Source: CALKJU01 sp046349355 (GTDB lineage: Bacteria > Pseudomonadota > Alphaproteobacteria > Geminicoccales > Geminicoccaceae). From it: 64,000 nucleotides of DNA. The stretch covers positions 62,001 through 126,000 of the forward strand of contig JAXMCM010000028.1 in assembly GCA_046349355.1 (NCBI GenBank), given 5' to 3'. Positions within the stretch are counted from its first letter, which is position 1. Every line of letters starts with the position of its first letter. Made by a program: the position numbers and the translations under genes. Shown piece after piece: positions 27,314 to 35,030 of the stretch. The notes beneath the pieces are model-generated. The model had not been told where the DNA came from, did no database searches, and saw only the letters and a program-made list of their open reading frames with translations.

Positions 27314-28981
27314 ATGAAGCAGACCATGCGAACTGCCATTGCCGGCATCCGGTCGGGACGGCTGCGGATCGCGCTCCTGGCCGGCGCCGCCAGCGTGGCC
27401 CTGGCGGCCGGCGCGTCCGCCGGCTCGCTCCAGGACACCGTCCGCGCCGCCGTCGCCAGCAACCCCGACGTCGACGTGGTGCGTGCCGACCGTCTCGCCG
27501 TCGATCAGGAACTGCGCCAGGCGCGGGCCGGCTATCTACCTTCAGTAGATTTAGAGGGCAGTACCGGGCCCGAGTATCGCAACTACTACTACGACCGCAA
27601 CGGGCGCGACAGCAGCAAGGACGACGACTCGATCGAGCTGCGCAGCGAGGCGCAGCTCAAGGTGACCCAGCGGCTTTGGGACGGCGACGAGGTCCGCAGC
27701 GAGGTCGAGCGGCAGAAGGCGCGCGTCAACAGCGCCACCTATCGCGTCGACGAGGCCGCCGAGTTCGTCGCCCTGGACGCGGTCGAGGCCCACCTCGACG
27801 TGCTGCGCAACCAGGAGATCGTCCGCCTCAACGACGCCAACCTCACCGCGCATCGGCGCATCCTGGGCCAGGTCCAGGAGCTCGAGCGCGGCGGCGGCGG
27901 CGACATCGCCGACGTCGAGCAGACCCAGGCCCGCATCGCCCAGGCCGATGCCACGCTGGCGGCGGCGCGGGGATCGCTGGCCGATGCCGCGGCCGCCTAC
28001 GAGCGGGCGGTCGGCGAGCCGCCAGCGGCGTTGAGCCTCGAGCCGCCGCCTCTCGGCGACGTGCCGGCGACGTCCGACGCCGCGGCCGACGCCGCCTCGG
28101 TCGAGAGCCCGACCGTGCAGATCGCAGCCTCGGACGTCGACGTGGCAGCCGCCGAGCTGCGCGGGACGCGGGCCAACTTCTACCCGCACTTCAATTTCGA
28201 GGCTGGCGGCAGCGTCGGCGACAACGTCGACGGCGAGGAAGGCAGCACCGTCGACGGCCAGGCGCTGCTGGTGATGCGCTACAATCTCTACCGCGGCGGT
28301 GCCGACATCGCCCGCGAGCGCGAGGCCTTCCACCGCGTCAACGAGAGCCGCGCCGGGCTCGAGCAGGCGCGGCGCAAGGCGGCGCAGGAGGCCCGGGTCT
28401 CCTTCAATGCGCTGGAGACCGCGCGCGCCCGCACCGTCGCGCTGCGCGCCAAGGCCGAGGCGCAGCGCCGCACCCGCGACGCCTACGCCCAGCAGTTCGA
28501 GATCGGCCAGCGCGACCTGCTCGACGTGCTCGACGCCGAGAACGAGCTCTTCCTCGCCCGCGTCGGCCTGGTCACGGCCGAGTACAACGAGCGCTTCGCG
28601 GTGTACCGGCTGCTGGCGGTGACCGGCGACCTGCTGGGGACCCTGGGCGTGGCAGCACCGCGCGAGGCGACGACGATCACGCGTACGCCGGCCGACGAGC
28701 AGACGCCGGCCGCCATCCTCGACAAGGCGAAGCCGCTGACCGACCCGCGCGCGGAGCCGCGGCCGCTGCGCGGCGAGGCTGCCGGCGAGCCGCCGCCCAT
28801 GGCGCCGACGGAGGAGGCCATGGTCGAGCCGCCTTCCAGCCTCGCCGGCGCCGTCGGCGGCGGCTCCGGCGCGGCACTCGGCTTCGCCGCCGGGCCTGAT
28901 GCCAGTGGTGCAGGCGACATCGGCGCCATGACCAGCGAGCAGTTCTTCGCGGCAATCCGGGCGGCCTACGGCGCGAGGTGA
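27314..28981 (+). CDS. TolC-family outer-membrane channel protein (type I secretion)
   Basis: This 555-residue protein has a Sec signal (Ala-rich core, cleavage near ASAGS at about 35). Two TolC repeats follow, with long amphipathic helices (AQADATLAAARGSLADAAAAYERAVGE; REREAFHRVNESRAGLEQARRKAAQEA) and the C-terminal hallmark EIGQRDLLDVLDAENELFLARV. It forms the trimeric exit duct for the divergent exporter and adaptor. A Pro/Ala/Glu-rich tail of about 105 residues follows the barrel, longer than usual, ending in MTSEQFFAAIRAAYG. Codons 74-80 are all A/T-ended, unlike the rest of the gene. Confidence 0.92.
   Translation: MKQTMRTAIAGIRSGRLRIALLAGAASVALAAGASAGSLQDTVRAAVASNPDVDVVRADRLAVDQELRQARAGYLPSVDLEGSTGPEYRNYYYDRNGRDSSKDDDSIELRSEAQLKVTQRLWDGDEVRSEVERQKARVNSATYRVDEAAEFVALDAVEAHLDVLRNQEIVRLNDANLTAHRRILGQVQELERGGGGDIADVEQTQARIAQADATLAAARGSLADAAAAYERAVGEPPAALSLEPPPLGDVPATSDAAADAASVESPTVQIAASDVDVAAAELRGTRANFYPHFNFEAGGSVGDNVDGEEGSTVDGQALLVMRYNLYRGGADIAREREAFHRVNESRAGLEQARRKAAQEARVSFNALETARARTVALRAKAEAQRRTRDAYAQQFEIGQRDLLDVLDAENELFLARVGLVTAEYNERFAVYRLLAVTGDLLGTLGVAAPREATTITRTPADEQTPAAILDKAKPLTDPRAEPRPLRGEAAGEPPPMAPTEEAMVEPPSSLAGAVGGGSGAALGFAAGPDASGAGDIGAMTSEQFFAAIRAAYGAR
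27534..27550. repeat. Inverted repeat inside tolC within an AT-rich codon patch
   Basis: ATCTAC and GTAGAT are perfect 6-base arms around CTTCA. They lie within seven consecutive A/T-ended codons (TAT CTA CCT TCA GTA GAT TTA, 27533-27553) in a gene otherwise almost wholly G/C-ended. Confidence 0.6.
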
Positions 28982-28991
28982 CGCGGCAATG

Positions 28992-29019
28992 ACGCCGGCT
29001 TCACTTGATCGGCCGGCGT
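28992..29019 (+). terminator. Strong hairpin after tolC
   Basis: ACGCCGGC (28992-28999) and GCCGGCGT (29012-29019) are perfect 8-base arms with a 12-base loop, starting 11 bases after the tolC stop. No T-run follows, so it may act as a Rho-dependent or mRNA-stabilising 3' structure. The rest of the 227-base gap to ctpA shows no gene. Confidence 0.4.
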
Positions 29020-29208
29020 ACGCGTGAATATGCTTTCCTGCTGGCGGCCCCGCGCGCTTGATGCCGGCAACCCTGGCGGTGTACTCGCTCGGATTGCTGG
29101 AAGCCCCTCCCCCAAGGCCCGAGACGGCCCGACCGGAAGGCGGGTGCTGCCGCTGGATGAACCCGGCGCCGCCGCGGCAGGCGCGCGCCCAGCCAAGGTC
29201 CGCTGTTG

Positions 29209-30513
29209 ATGCGCAGCTCTCTCCTCAAGACGACGGCAGCCGTGCTGGTCGGCCTGATTGCCGGCGCGACCCTCGTCGGAGGCAACTACAGCGAGGCCCA
29301 GTCGGCGTCGTCCGATACCTTCAAGTCGCTCAAGCTGTTCGGCGACGTGTTCGAGAAGGTGCGCGCCGACTACGTCGAGGAGGTCAGCGACCAGGCGCTG
29401 ATCGAGGCGGCGATCAACGGCATGCTGGCCTCGCTCGACCCGCACTCCAGCTACCTCGATACCGAGAAGTATCGGGACATGCAGGTCCAGACCAAGGGCG
29501 AGTTCGGCGGCCTCGGCATCGAGGTCACGATGGAGAACGGCCTCGTCAAGGTGGTCTCGCCGATCGACGACACGCCGGCCTTCCGCGCCGGCATCGAGGC
29601 GGGCGACTTCATCACCCACATCGACGCCGAGCCGGTCATGGGACTGACGCTCAGCGAGGCGGTCGAGAAGATGCGCGGCCCCGTCGATTCCAAGATCGCG
29701 CTGCGGCTGATGCGCAAGGGCAAGGAGGAGCCGATCGAGGTCACCCTGGCCCGCGCGGTAATCAAGATTTCACCGGTCCGGGCGCACAACGAGGGCGACG
29801 TCGGCTACGTCCGGCTCACCACCTTCAACGAGCAGACCAGCTCAGCCATGCGCGAGCAGATCGACGAGCTCAAGGAGAAGGCCGGCGGCAAGCTGCGCGG
29901 CCTCGTGCTCGACCTGCGCAACAACCCGGGCGGCCTGCTCGACCAGGCGATCGCCGTCTCCGACGCGTTCCTCGACCAGGGCGAGATCGTCTCGACCCGC
30001 GGCCGGCGGCCGGACAGCATCCAGCGCTTCAACGCCCGGCCCGGTGACCTCGTCGAGGACCTGCCGATGGTCGTGCTGATCAACGGCGGCTCGGCCTCGG
30101 CGTCGGAAATTGTCGCCGGCGCCCTGCAGGATCACGGCCGGGCGATCGTCATGGGCACGCCCTCGTTCGGCAAGGGCTCGGTCCAGACGATCATGCCGAT
30201 CTCCGGCCAGGGCGCCATCCGGCTCACCACCGCGCGCTACTACACGCCTTCCGGCACCTCGATCCAGGCCAAGGGGATCACGCCCGACATCGAGGTCCAC
30301 CAGGCCAATGTCGAGCTCCTCGACGACACCAGCGGCCGGCGCGAGGCCGACCTGCGCGGCAGCCTCGAGAACGAGTCCGACCCGGCGACGGCGCCGCAGG
30401 CGGCTGCGGACGGCGAGAAGACCACGGACGCCACCGACTACCAGCTGGCGCGGGCGGTCGACCTGTTGCGCGGCATCGCCCTCTACGAGGGCCGCACTAC
30501 CGCGACGCGCTGA
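29209..30513 (+). CDS. ctpA: C-terminal processing peptidase (S41 family, CtpA)
   Basis: This 434-residue periplasmic protease has an N-terminal signal/anchor (about 5-30), then a PDZ domain (about 85-165, GEFGGLGIEVTMENGLVKVVSPIDDTPA). In the S41 core the catalytic Ser lies in NGGSASASEIVAGAL and the Lys in TPSFGKGSVQT. It trims C-terminal tails of envelope proteins. The start is ATG 29209; a TTG directly before it is in frame but has no better ribosome site. The following deacetylase-like gene starts 21 bases downstream and rppH follows, a common alphaproteobacterial order. Confidence 0.92.
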   Translation: MRSSLLKTTAAVLVGLIAGATLVGGNYSEAQSASSDTFKSLKLFGDVFEKVRADYVEEVSDQALIEAAINGMLASLDPHSSYLDTEKYRDMQVQTKGEFGGLGIEVTMENGLVKVVSPIDDTPAFRAGIEAGDFITHIDAEPVMGLTLSEAVEKMRGPVDSKIALRLMRKGKEEPIEVTLARAVIKISPVRAHNEGDVGYVRLTTFNEQTSSAMREQIDELKEKAGGKLRGLVLDLRNNPGGLLDQAIAVSDAFLDQGEIVSTRGRRPDSIQRFNARPGDLVEDLPMVVLINGGSASASEIVAGALQDHGRAIVMGTPSFGKGSVQTIMPISGQGAIRLTTARYYTPSGTSIQAKGITPDIEVHQANVELLDDTSGRREADLRGSLENESDPATAPQAAADGEKTTDATDYQLARAVDLLRGIALYEGRTTATR

Positions 30514-30534
30514 GCTGGGACCGGCGCGGATGGC

Positions 30535-31428
30535 ATGAGCGGCAGTTTCCGGAGCTGGGTTCCGCCGCTCGCTGCCTGCCTCGTCCTCCTCGTCGGCGTG
30601 GCCGCGGCCGTCGGCTGGCGTCTCGCCGGTAGCCCCGTCGTCGCCACGGCCTACGCCGACCTGCCGTCCGCCGAGCTCGCCCTGCCGCCGGCACCGGCCG
30701 CCGTCGAGCCGGCCACGCCGCCCGAGCCGCCGGCGGTACCGGACCCGTCGCGCCCCGCCGTGGCGCTGGTGGTGACCGGGCTCGGGCTGGCCGCGCGCCC
30801 GACCGCCGCGGCGATCGCCCTACCCGAAGCCGTGGCGCTGGCCTTCTCGCCCTATGCCCGCGATCTCCGGCAGGGCCTGGCCGAAGCCGCGGCGGCCGGC
30901 CATGAGGTCCTGCTCGAGCTGCCGGTCGAGCCGGCGGACACGGCGACCGCGGATGCGGGACCTCTGGCGCTGCACAGCGAGCTCGACGGCCAGGCCCTGG
31001 CCGCCCGCGTCCAGGACGTCGTCGGCGGTAACGCGGCGGTCGCCGGTGCGGTCGCCGAGGCCGGCGGGTTCGCCGCACGTCCCGACCGCTTCGCCGGTGC
31101 CGCGGCCGCCCTTGCCGCCCGGGGCCTCGTGCTGCTCCAGCTTGGTGGCGAGGAGCTCGGCGCGACGGCCCGCGACGTCGCCTTGCCCTTCGCCGCGGTC
31201 GAAGGTCCGCTCGATGCCGAGCTCGATCCGGTCGCCATCGACCGTTCGCTCGCCGCGCTGGAGGCCGAGGCCCGGTCGCGTGGCTTCGCCGTCGGCTTTG
31301 TCCGCCCCTATCCGTTGAGCCTTGAGCGCGTCGCGCGGTGGGCGGCAGGCCTGCCCGCCGCCGGCTTGAACCTCGTCGCCCCCGGACGCAGACTGCGCGC
31401 GCATGGGGCGGAGGCCAGCGCAGGATGA
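30535..31428 (+). CDS. Divergent polysaccharide deacetylase family protein, degenerate
   Basis: This 297-residue protein has an N-terminal membrane segment (about 10-30), a Pro/Ala linker, and a NodB-like core recognisable from ALVVTGLGLAARPTAAAIALPEAVALAFSPYA and GHEVLLELPVEPAD. Homologs usually have Asp-Asp in the first strand (IDDLG-like) and His in HLPMEP. Here these read TG and ELPVEP, so likely metal ligands are missing. Its place between ctpA and rppH supports the family call. It may be a structural or regulatory envelope protein rather than an enzyme. Confidence 0.75.
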   Translation: MSGSFRSWVPPLAACLVLLVGVAAAVGWRLAGSPVVATAYADLPSAELALPPAPAAVEPATPPEPPAVPDPSRPAVALVVTGLGLAARPTAAAIALPEAVALAFSPYARDLRQGLAEAAAAGHEVLLELPVEPADTATADAGPLALHSELDGQALAARVQDVVGGNAAVAGAVAEAGGFAARPDRFAGAAAALAARGLVLLQLGGEELGATARDVALPFAAVEGPLDAELDPVAIDRSLAALEAEARSRGFAVGFVRPYPLSLERVARWAAGLPAAGLNLVAPGRRLRAHGAEASAG

Positions 31429-31916
31429 CGGGCAAGGCGCGCGAGACCCTCGAGCCGCGCAGCGGCTACCGTCCCTGCGTCGGCATCTTCCTGCTCAATC
31501 GTCACCGCCACGTGTTCGTCGGCCAGCGCTACGACGCGCATGTCGATGCCTGGCAGATGCCCCAGGGCGGGATCGATCCCGGCGAGGACCCGGTGGCGGC
31601 GGGCCTGCGCGAGATGGGCGAGGAGATCGGCACCAGCGCCGCTGACCTCCTGGCCCGGAGCCAGACCTGGCGTTCCTACGACCTGCCGCGCGACCTTGCC
31701 GCCCGGATGTGGGGCGGTCGCTACAAGGGCCAGACCCAGCTGTGGCTGGCGTTCGCCTTCCGGGGCGACGACCGGGACATCCGCATCGACGGCGAGAATC
31801 CCGAGTTCAAGGCCTGGCGCTGGGCCGATCCGGCGACGCTGGGGGCGCTGATCGTCCCGTTCAAGCGGGACGTCTACCTCAGCGTCGTCGATGAATTCCG
31901 TCACCTATGGGCTTGA
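31425..31916 (+). CDS. rppH: RNA pyrophosphohydrolase
   Basis: This 163-residue Nudix enzyme starts with YRPCVGIFLLNRHRHVFVGQR. Its Nudix box is GGIDPGEDPVAAGLREMGEEIG (about 47-68). RYKGQTQLWLAFAF and EFKAWRWADP follow, as in RppH/NudH. It removes pyrophosphate from 5' ends of mRNA to trigger decay. Its ATG overlaps the upstream stop (ATGA). Its last 38 bases overlap the tail of the convergent GST gene. Confidence 0.92.
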   Translation: MTGKARETLEPRSGYRPCVGIFLLNRHRHVFVGQRYDAHVDAWQMPQGGIDPGEDPVAAGLREMGEEIGTSAADLLARSQTWRSYDLPRDLAARMWGGRYKGQTQLWLAFAFRGDDRDIRIDGENPEFKAWRWADPATLGALIVPFKRDVYLSVVDEFRHLWA

Positions 31917-32907
31917 TCTCCGGACCCTGAGCGGGCCGGCGCCCCGGCGATCCCTGGAAGCGGAAGGACGGCGCCACCGGCGCGCTCGGCGGCACCGCGA
32001 TCGGCGGCGGCGGGACGAAGCGGTCGAGCGGAACCGGCGCCACCGGCTCCGGGCGAGGCTGCGGCGGCGGTGGTTCCGCAGCGGCAGCCAGCGGCTCGGG
32101 CTCGGGCCGGACGGTCGGCAGGACCGGCGGCGGCTCGGCTGCACGAGGCGGCTCGACCGGACGCATCGTCGGCATGGGCGGCGGGGTCTGGACGGCCGGC
32201 ATGGTCCGCGGCGGCGGCGCGCTCGCCAGCTCGGCCTCGACGCGCGGGCGCGGCTGCTGCAGCGGCCGGGCCTGCTCGCGCTCGGTGACCTCGGCCGCCG
32301 ACGCCTCGGCCCACTCCTGCCAGGCCGGCAGCGACTGCATTGCCGTCACGTAGGCGGCGGCCTCGGGTCGCAGGCTGACCGCATAGGTCACGAAGCGCGA
32401 GACCACCGGCGCATACATGGCGTCGGCGACACTGAAGCGCCCGAACAGGAACGGGCCGTCCGCGCCGTAGCGTTCGCGGCAGTCGGTCCAGACCGCCTCG
32501 ATTCGCCCGATGTCGCGGGCGACGCCGCTCAGCAGCTTGCCCGGCGGGCCGAAGCGGGCGGTGAAGTCCATCGGCATGAAGGTGCGCAGGTCGGCGAAGC
32601 CGCTGTGCATCTCGGCACTGACCGCGCGGGCATGGGCGCGGACGACGCGGTCCTCTGGCCACAGCTCGGGCTGCAGTTCCGCCACCAGCTCGCAGATCGC
32701 CAGCGAGTCCCAGATCGGCCGGTCGTCGACCAGCAGCACCGGCACCTTGCCCGTGGGCGAGACGCGGGCGATCCGCTCGACGGTGTCCGGGCGACGCAGC
32801 GTGATGACCGTCTCGCCGAAGGCGAGGCCGCTCTGACGAAGGGCGAGCCAGGGCCGGAACGACCACGACGAGATGTTCCGGCTGCCCATGACGAGGGTCA
32901 GGCGCAT
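31879..32907 (-). CDS. Glutathione S-transferase with long proline-rich C-terminal tail
   Basis: Residues 1-215 are a GST: LVMGSRNISSWSFRPWLALRQSGL, SPTGKVPVLLVDDRPIWDSLAICELVAEL with cis-Pro and the DS glutathione pair, and FGRFSVADAMYAPVVSRF in the helical domain. After about residue 220 comes a tail of roughly 120 residues very rich in Pro, Ala, Glu and Arg (for example PPPRTMPAVQTPPPMPTMRP), which is not part of the GST fold. A normal GST would end near 32260. The tail keeps one frame without stops and overlaps rppH by 38 bases, so it is probably translated. ATG 32907 was chosen. Confidence 0.8.
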   Translation of the reverse strand: MRLTLVMGSRNISSWSFRPWLALRQSGLAFGETVITLRRPDTVERIARVSPTGKVPVLLVDDRPIWDSLAICELVAELQPELWPEDRVVRAHARAVSAEMHSGFADLRTFMPMDFTARFGPPGKLLSGVARDIGRIEAVWTDCRERYGADGPFLFGRFSVADAMYAPVVSRFVTYAVSLRPEAAAYVTAMQSLPAWQEWAEASAAEVTEREQARPLQQPRPRVEAELASAPPPRTMPAVQTPPPMPTMRPVEPPRAAEPPPVLPTVRPEPEPLAAAAEPPPPQPRPEPVAPVPLDRFVPPPPIAVPPSAPVAPSFRFQGSPGRRPAQGPEIKPIGDGIHRRR

Positions 32908-32914
32908 GGCGGAA

Positions 32915-32943
32915 CTTGGAAGAGCAGACGGCATGTTTGTCAA
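32915..32943 (-). promoter_or_regulatory. Candidate promoter of the GST gene
   Basis: On the minus strand TTGACA (32943-32938), a 17-base spacer and TCCAAG (32920-32915) lie just 7 bases before the ATG. The short distance would give a leaderless or nearly leaderless mRNA. The -10 is weak (3 of 6). A GGCGGC/GCCGCC hairpin lies just upstream at 32948-32962, perhaps ending the furanose transporter transcript. Confidence 0.4.
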
Positions 32944-33039
32944 CCGCGGCGGCAACGCCGCCCTGGGGCCCGTTCCGGCTTTATCGCCGCATGCACTCGC
33001 GTACCACAGCCGGGTGTCCGGCGCCCACAGCGAGCCTCG

Positions 33040-34080
33040 TCAGCTCACCGCGATTCGCCGCGCCAGCCGGCTCTGCAGGATGACCACGATCAGCAGGAAC
33101 ACGCCGCGGATGACCGACTGCCAGTAGGCCGACAGGCTGACCACGCCGAGGCCGTTCTCGAAGTTCAGGATGTTGAAGATCAGGCCGAGCAGCAGCACGC
33201 CCGACAGGGTGGCCCCGACCGAGCCCAGGCCGCCGGTCAGCAGGGTGCCGCCGACCACCACCGAGGCGATCGCGAACAGCTCCCAGCCGATGCCCTCGAT
33301 CGGCTGGCCGGCACCGTAGGAGGCAGCGAGGATGACGCCGGCGAGGCCCGACAGCGTCCCCGACAGCACGTAGACGAGGAAGATCGTGCGGTCGACCGGC
33401 AGGCCCATCAGCCTGGCCGCGTCCTCGCCGCCGCCGACCGCCAGCACGTGCCGGCCGAAGGGCGTGTAGTTCAGGACCAGCGAGCCCAGCAGGTAGGCGA
33501 CCAGCGCCATCACGGCCGGGATCGGCAGGCCCATGGACACGTAGGGCGAAGCCGGGTCACCGGTGCCGAGGATGCCGAGCAGCAGGTTGCCGATGGCGCT
33601 CATCGGCTCGATGAACCAGGAGCCTTGCCCGACGGTGATGAAGTTGGTCTCGTAGTCGATCGACACCGACTGGTTGTTGGCGAGCAGCAGGCCGGTGCCG
33701 GACGCCGCCAGCATCGAGGCCAGCGTGGCGATGAACGGCAGGATGCGCAGACGGGTGATCAGCACCGCGTTGATCAGGCCGATGACGCAGCCGGCCCCGG
33801 CGCCGGCGAGAAGCCCGGCGAAGGCGCCGTAGCTGCTGGCGTAGGCCGCCACGACCGAGCTCATCGCCGCGGTCGAGCCGACCGAGAGGTCGATGCCGCC
33901 GGTCATGATGACGAAGCACATGCCCAGCGCCACCAGCGCGAACATGCTGTTGTAGGCCAGCACCGACATGATGTTGTACTCGGACAGGAACCCGTCGTAG
34001 CGGGTGCCGCCGAAGACGATCAGCAGGACCAGTGCCACGAGCACGCCCTGGTCCTTGAGGAAGCGGAGGATGGCGGTCAT
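33040..34080 (-). CDS. yjfF: Furanose-type sugar ABC permease (YjfF-like)
   Basis: This 346-residue inner-membrane protein of the RbsC/BPD_transp_2 family has about ten hydrophobic segments, with FVIMTGGIDLSVGSTAAMSSVV near residue 60 and VVVGGTLLTGGLGSVGATLSGVLLLGL near residue 275. It is the last gene of a four-gene importer arranged binding protein, ATPase, permease, permease, the order of E. coli ytfQRT-yjfF (galactofuranose uptake). Its ATG overlaps the upstream permease stop by 4 bases. The name is by synteny and family; the sugar is inferred. Confidence 0.85.
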   Translation of the reverse strand: MTAILRFLKDQGVLVALVLLIVFGGTRYDGFLSEYNIMSVLAYNSMFALVALGMCFVIMTGGIDLSVGSTAAMSSVVAAYASSYGAFAGLLAGAGAGCVIGLINAVLITRLRILPFIATLASMLAASGTGLLLANNQSVSIDYETNFITVGQGSWFIEPMSAIGNLLLGILGTGDPASPYVSMGLPIPAVMALVAYLLGSLVLNYTPFGRHVLAVGGGEDAARLMGLPVDRTIFLVYVLSGTLSGLAGVILAASYGAGQPIEGIGWELFAIASVVVGGTLLTGGLGSVGATLSGVLLLGLIFNILNFENGLGVVSLSAYWQSVIRGVFLLIVVILQSRLARRIAVS

Positions 34081-35030
34081 GCGCGGGCCTGCCGCTGCAG
34101 CCAGACCGCGAGCACGATCAGGCCGGCCTTGACGATGAGCGCCGCCGGGTCGGGCACGCCGTTGGCCAGCAGCGTGTAGCGGACCAGCTGGATGATCAGT
34201 GCCCCCAGCAGGGTGCCGATGATGGTCGCCCGGCCGCCGGTCAGCAGCGTGCCGCCGACGACGACGGCGGCGATCGCGTCGAGCTCCATGCCGAGCCCGA
34301 CGAGGTTGGCGTCCGACGCCGAGTTGATGGCGACGACGATGAGCCCGGCGATGCCGGCGCACATGCCGGCGATGGCGTAGACCAGCCGGACGACGCGGTT
34401 GACCGGCACGCCCGACAGCCGGGCGGCGCGCGGGTTGCCGCCGATCGCCAGGATCTGCCGGCCGAAGACCGTCCGGTTCAGCATCCAGGCGACGACGATC
34501 ACCAGCACCGCCATCAGGTAGACCTGGAACGGGATGCCGAAGATCTTGCCGAGCGCGATGTACTGGAACGCCGGCTCGACGAACACCTGCAGGTTGCCGT
34601 TGGTCGAGACCTGGGCGATGCCGCGGCCGGCGATGAACAGGACCAGCGTGGCGATGATCGGCTGAATGCCGAACCGGGTGATCAGCCAGCCGTTGAACAG
34701 CCCGAACAGCCCGGCGACGATGACCGGCAGGACGAAGGCAAGGCCGATGCCGAGCCCGTGCGGCAGCGGCACGATGGTGCCGAGGAACAGCATCGGCGCC
34801 AGCGCCCCGGCGATGGCCATCAGCGAGCCGACCGAGAGATCGATGCCGCCGGTGGCGATCACCAGGGTCATGCCGACCCCGACGATGACGATGGTGCAGA
34901 CCTGCGTCAGGTTGACGTTGACGGTCTGCAGGCTGGCGAAGTTCGGCGTGAAGATGAGGTTGAAGAGGATCAGCAGGACGAGGGCGGTGAGCGTCCCGTA
35001 GCGGGACAGGAAGCGGGCCGCGTCAGCCAT
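34077..35030 (-). CDS. ytfT: Furanose-type sugar ABC permease (YtfT-like)
   Basis: This 317-residue RbsC-family permease carries LVIATGGIDLSVGSLMAIAGA near residue 58, GWLITRFGIQPIIATLVLFIAGRGIAQ and VVVGGTLLTGGRATIIGTLLGALI. It pairs with the YjfF-like permease in the membrane. Its start overlaps the end of the ATPase gene by 8 bases, and its stop overlaps yjfF, so translation through the operon is tightly coupled. Confidence 0.85.
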   Translation of the reverse strand: MADAARFLSRYGTLTALVLLILFNLIFTPNFASLQTVNVNLTQVCTIVIVGVGMTLVIATGGIDLSVGSLMAIAGALAPMLFLGTIVPLPHGLGIGLAFVLPVIVAGLFGLFNGWLITRFGIQPIIATLVLFIAGRGIAQVSTNGNLQVFVEPAFQYIALGKIFGIPFQVYLMAVLVIVVAWMLNRTVFGRQILAIGGNPRAARLSGVPVNRVVRLVYAIAGMCAGIAGLIVVAINSASDANLVGLGMELDAIAAVVVGGTLLTGGRATIIGTLLGALIIQLVRYTLLANGVPDPAALIVKAGLIVLAVWLQRQARA

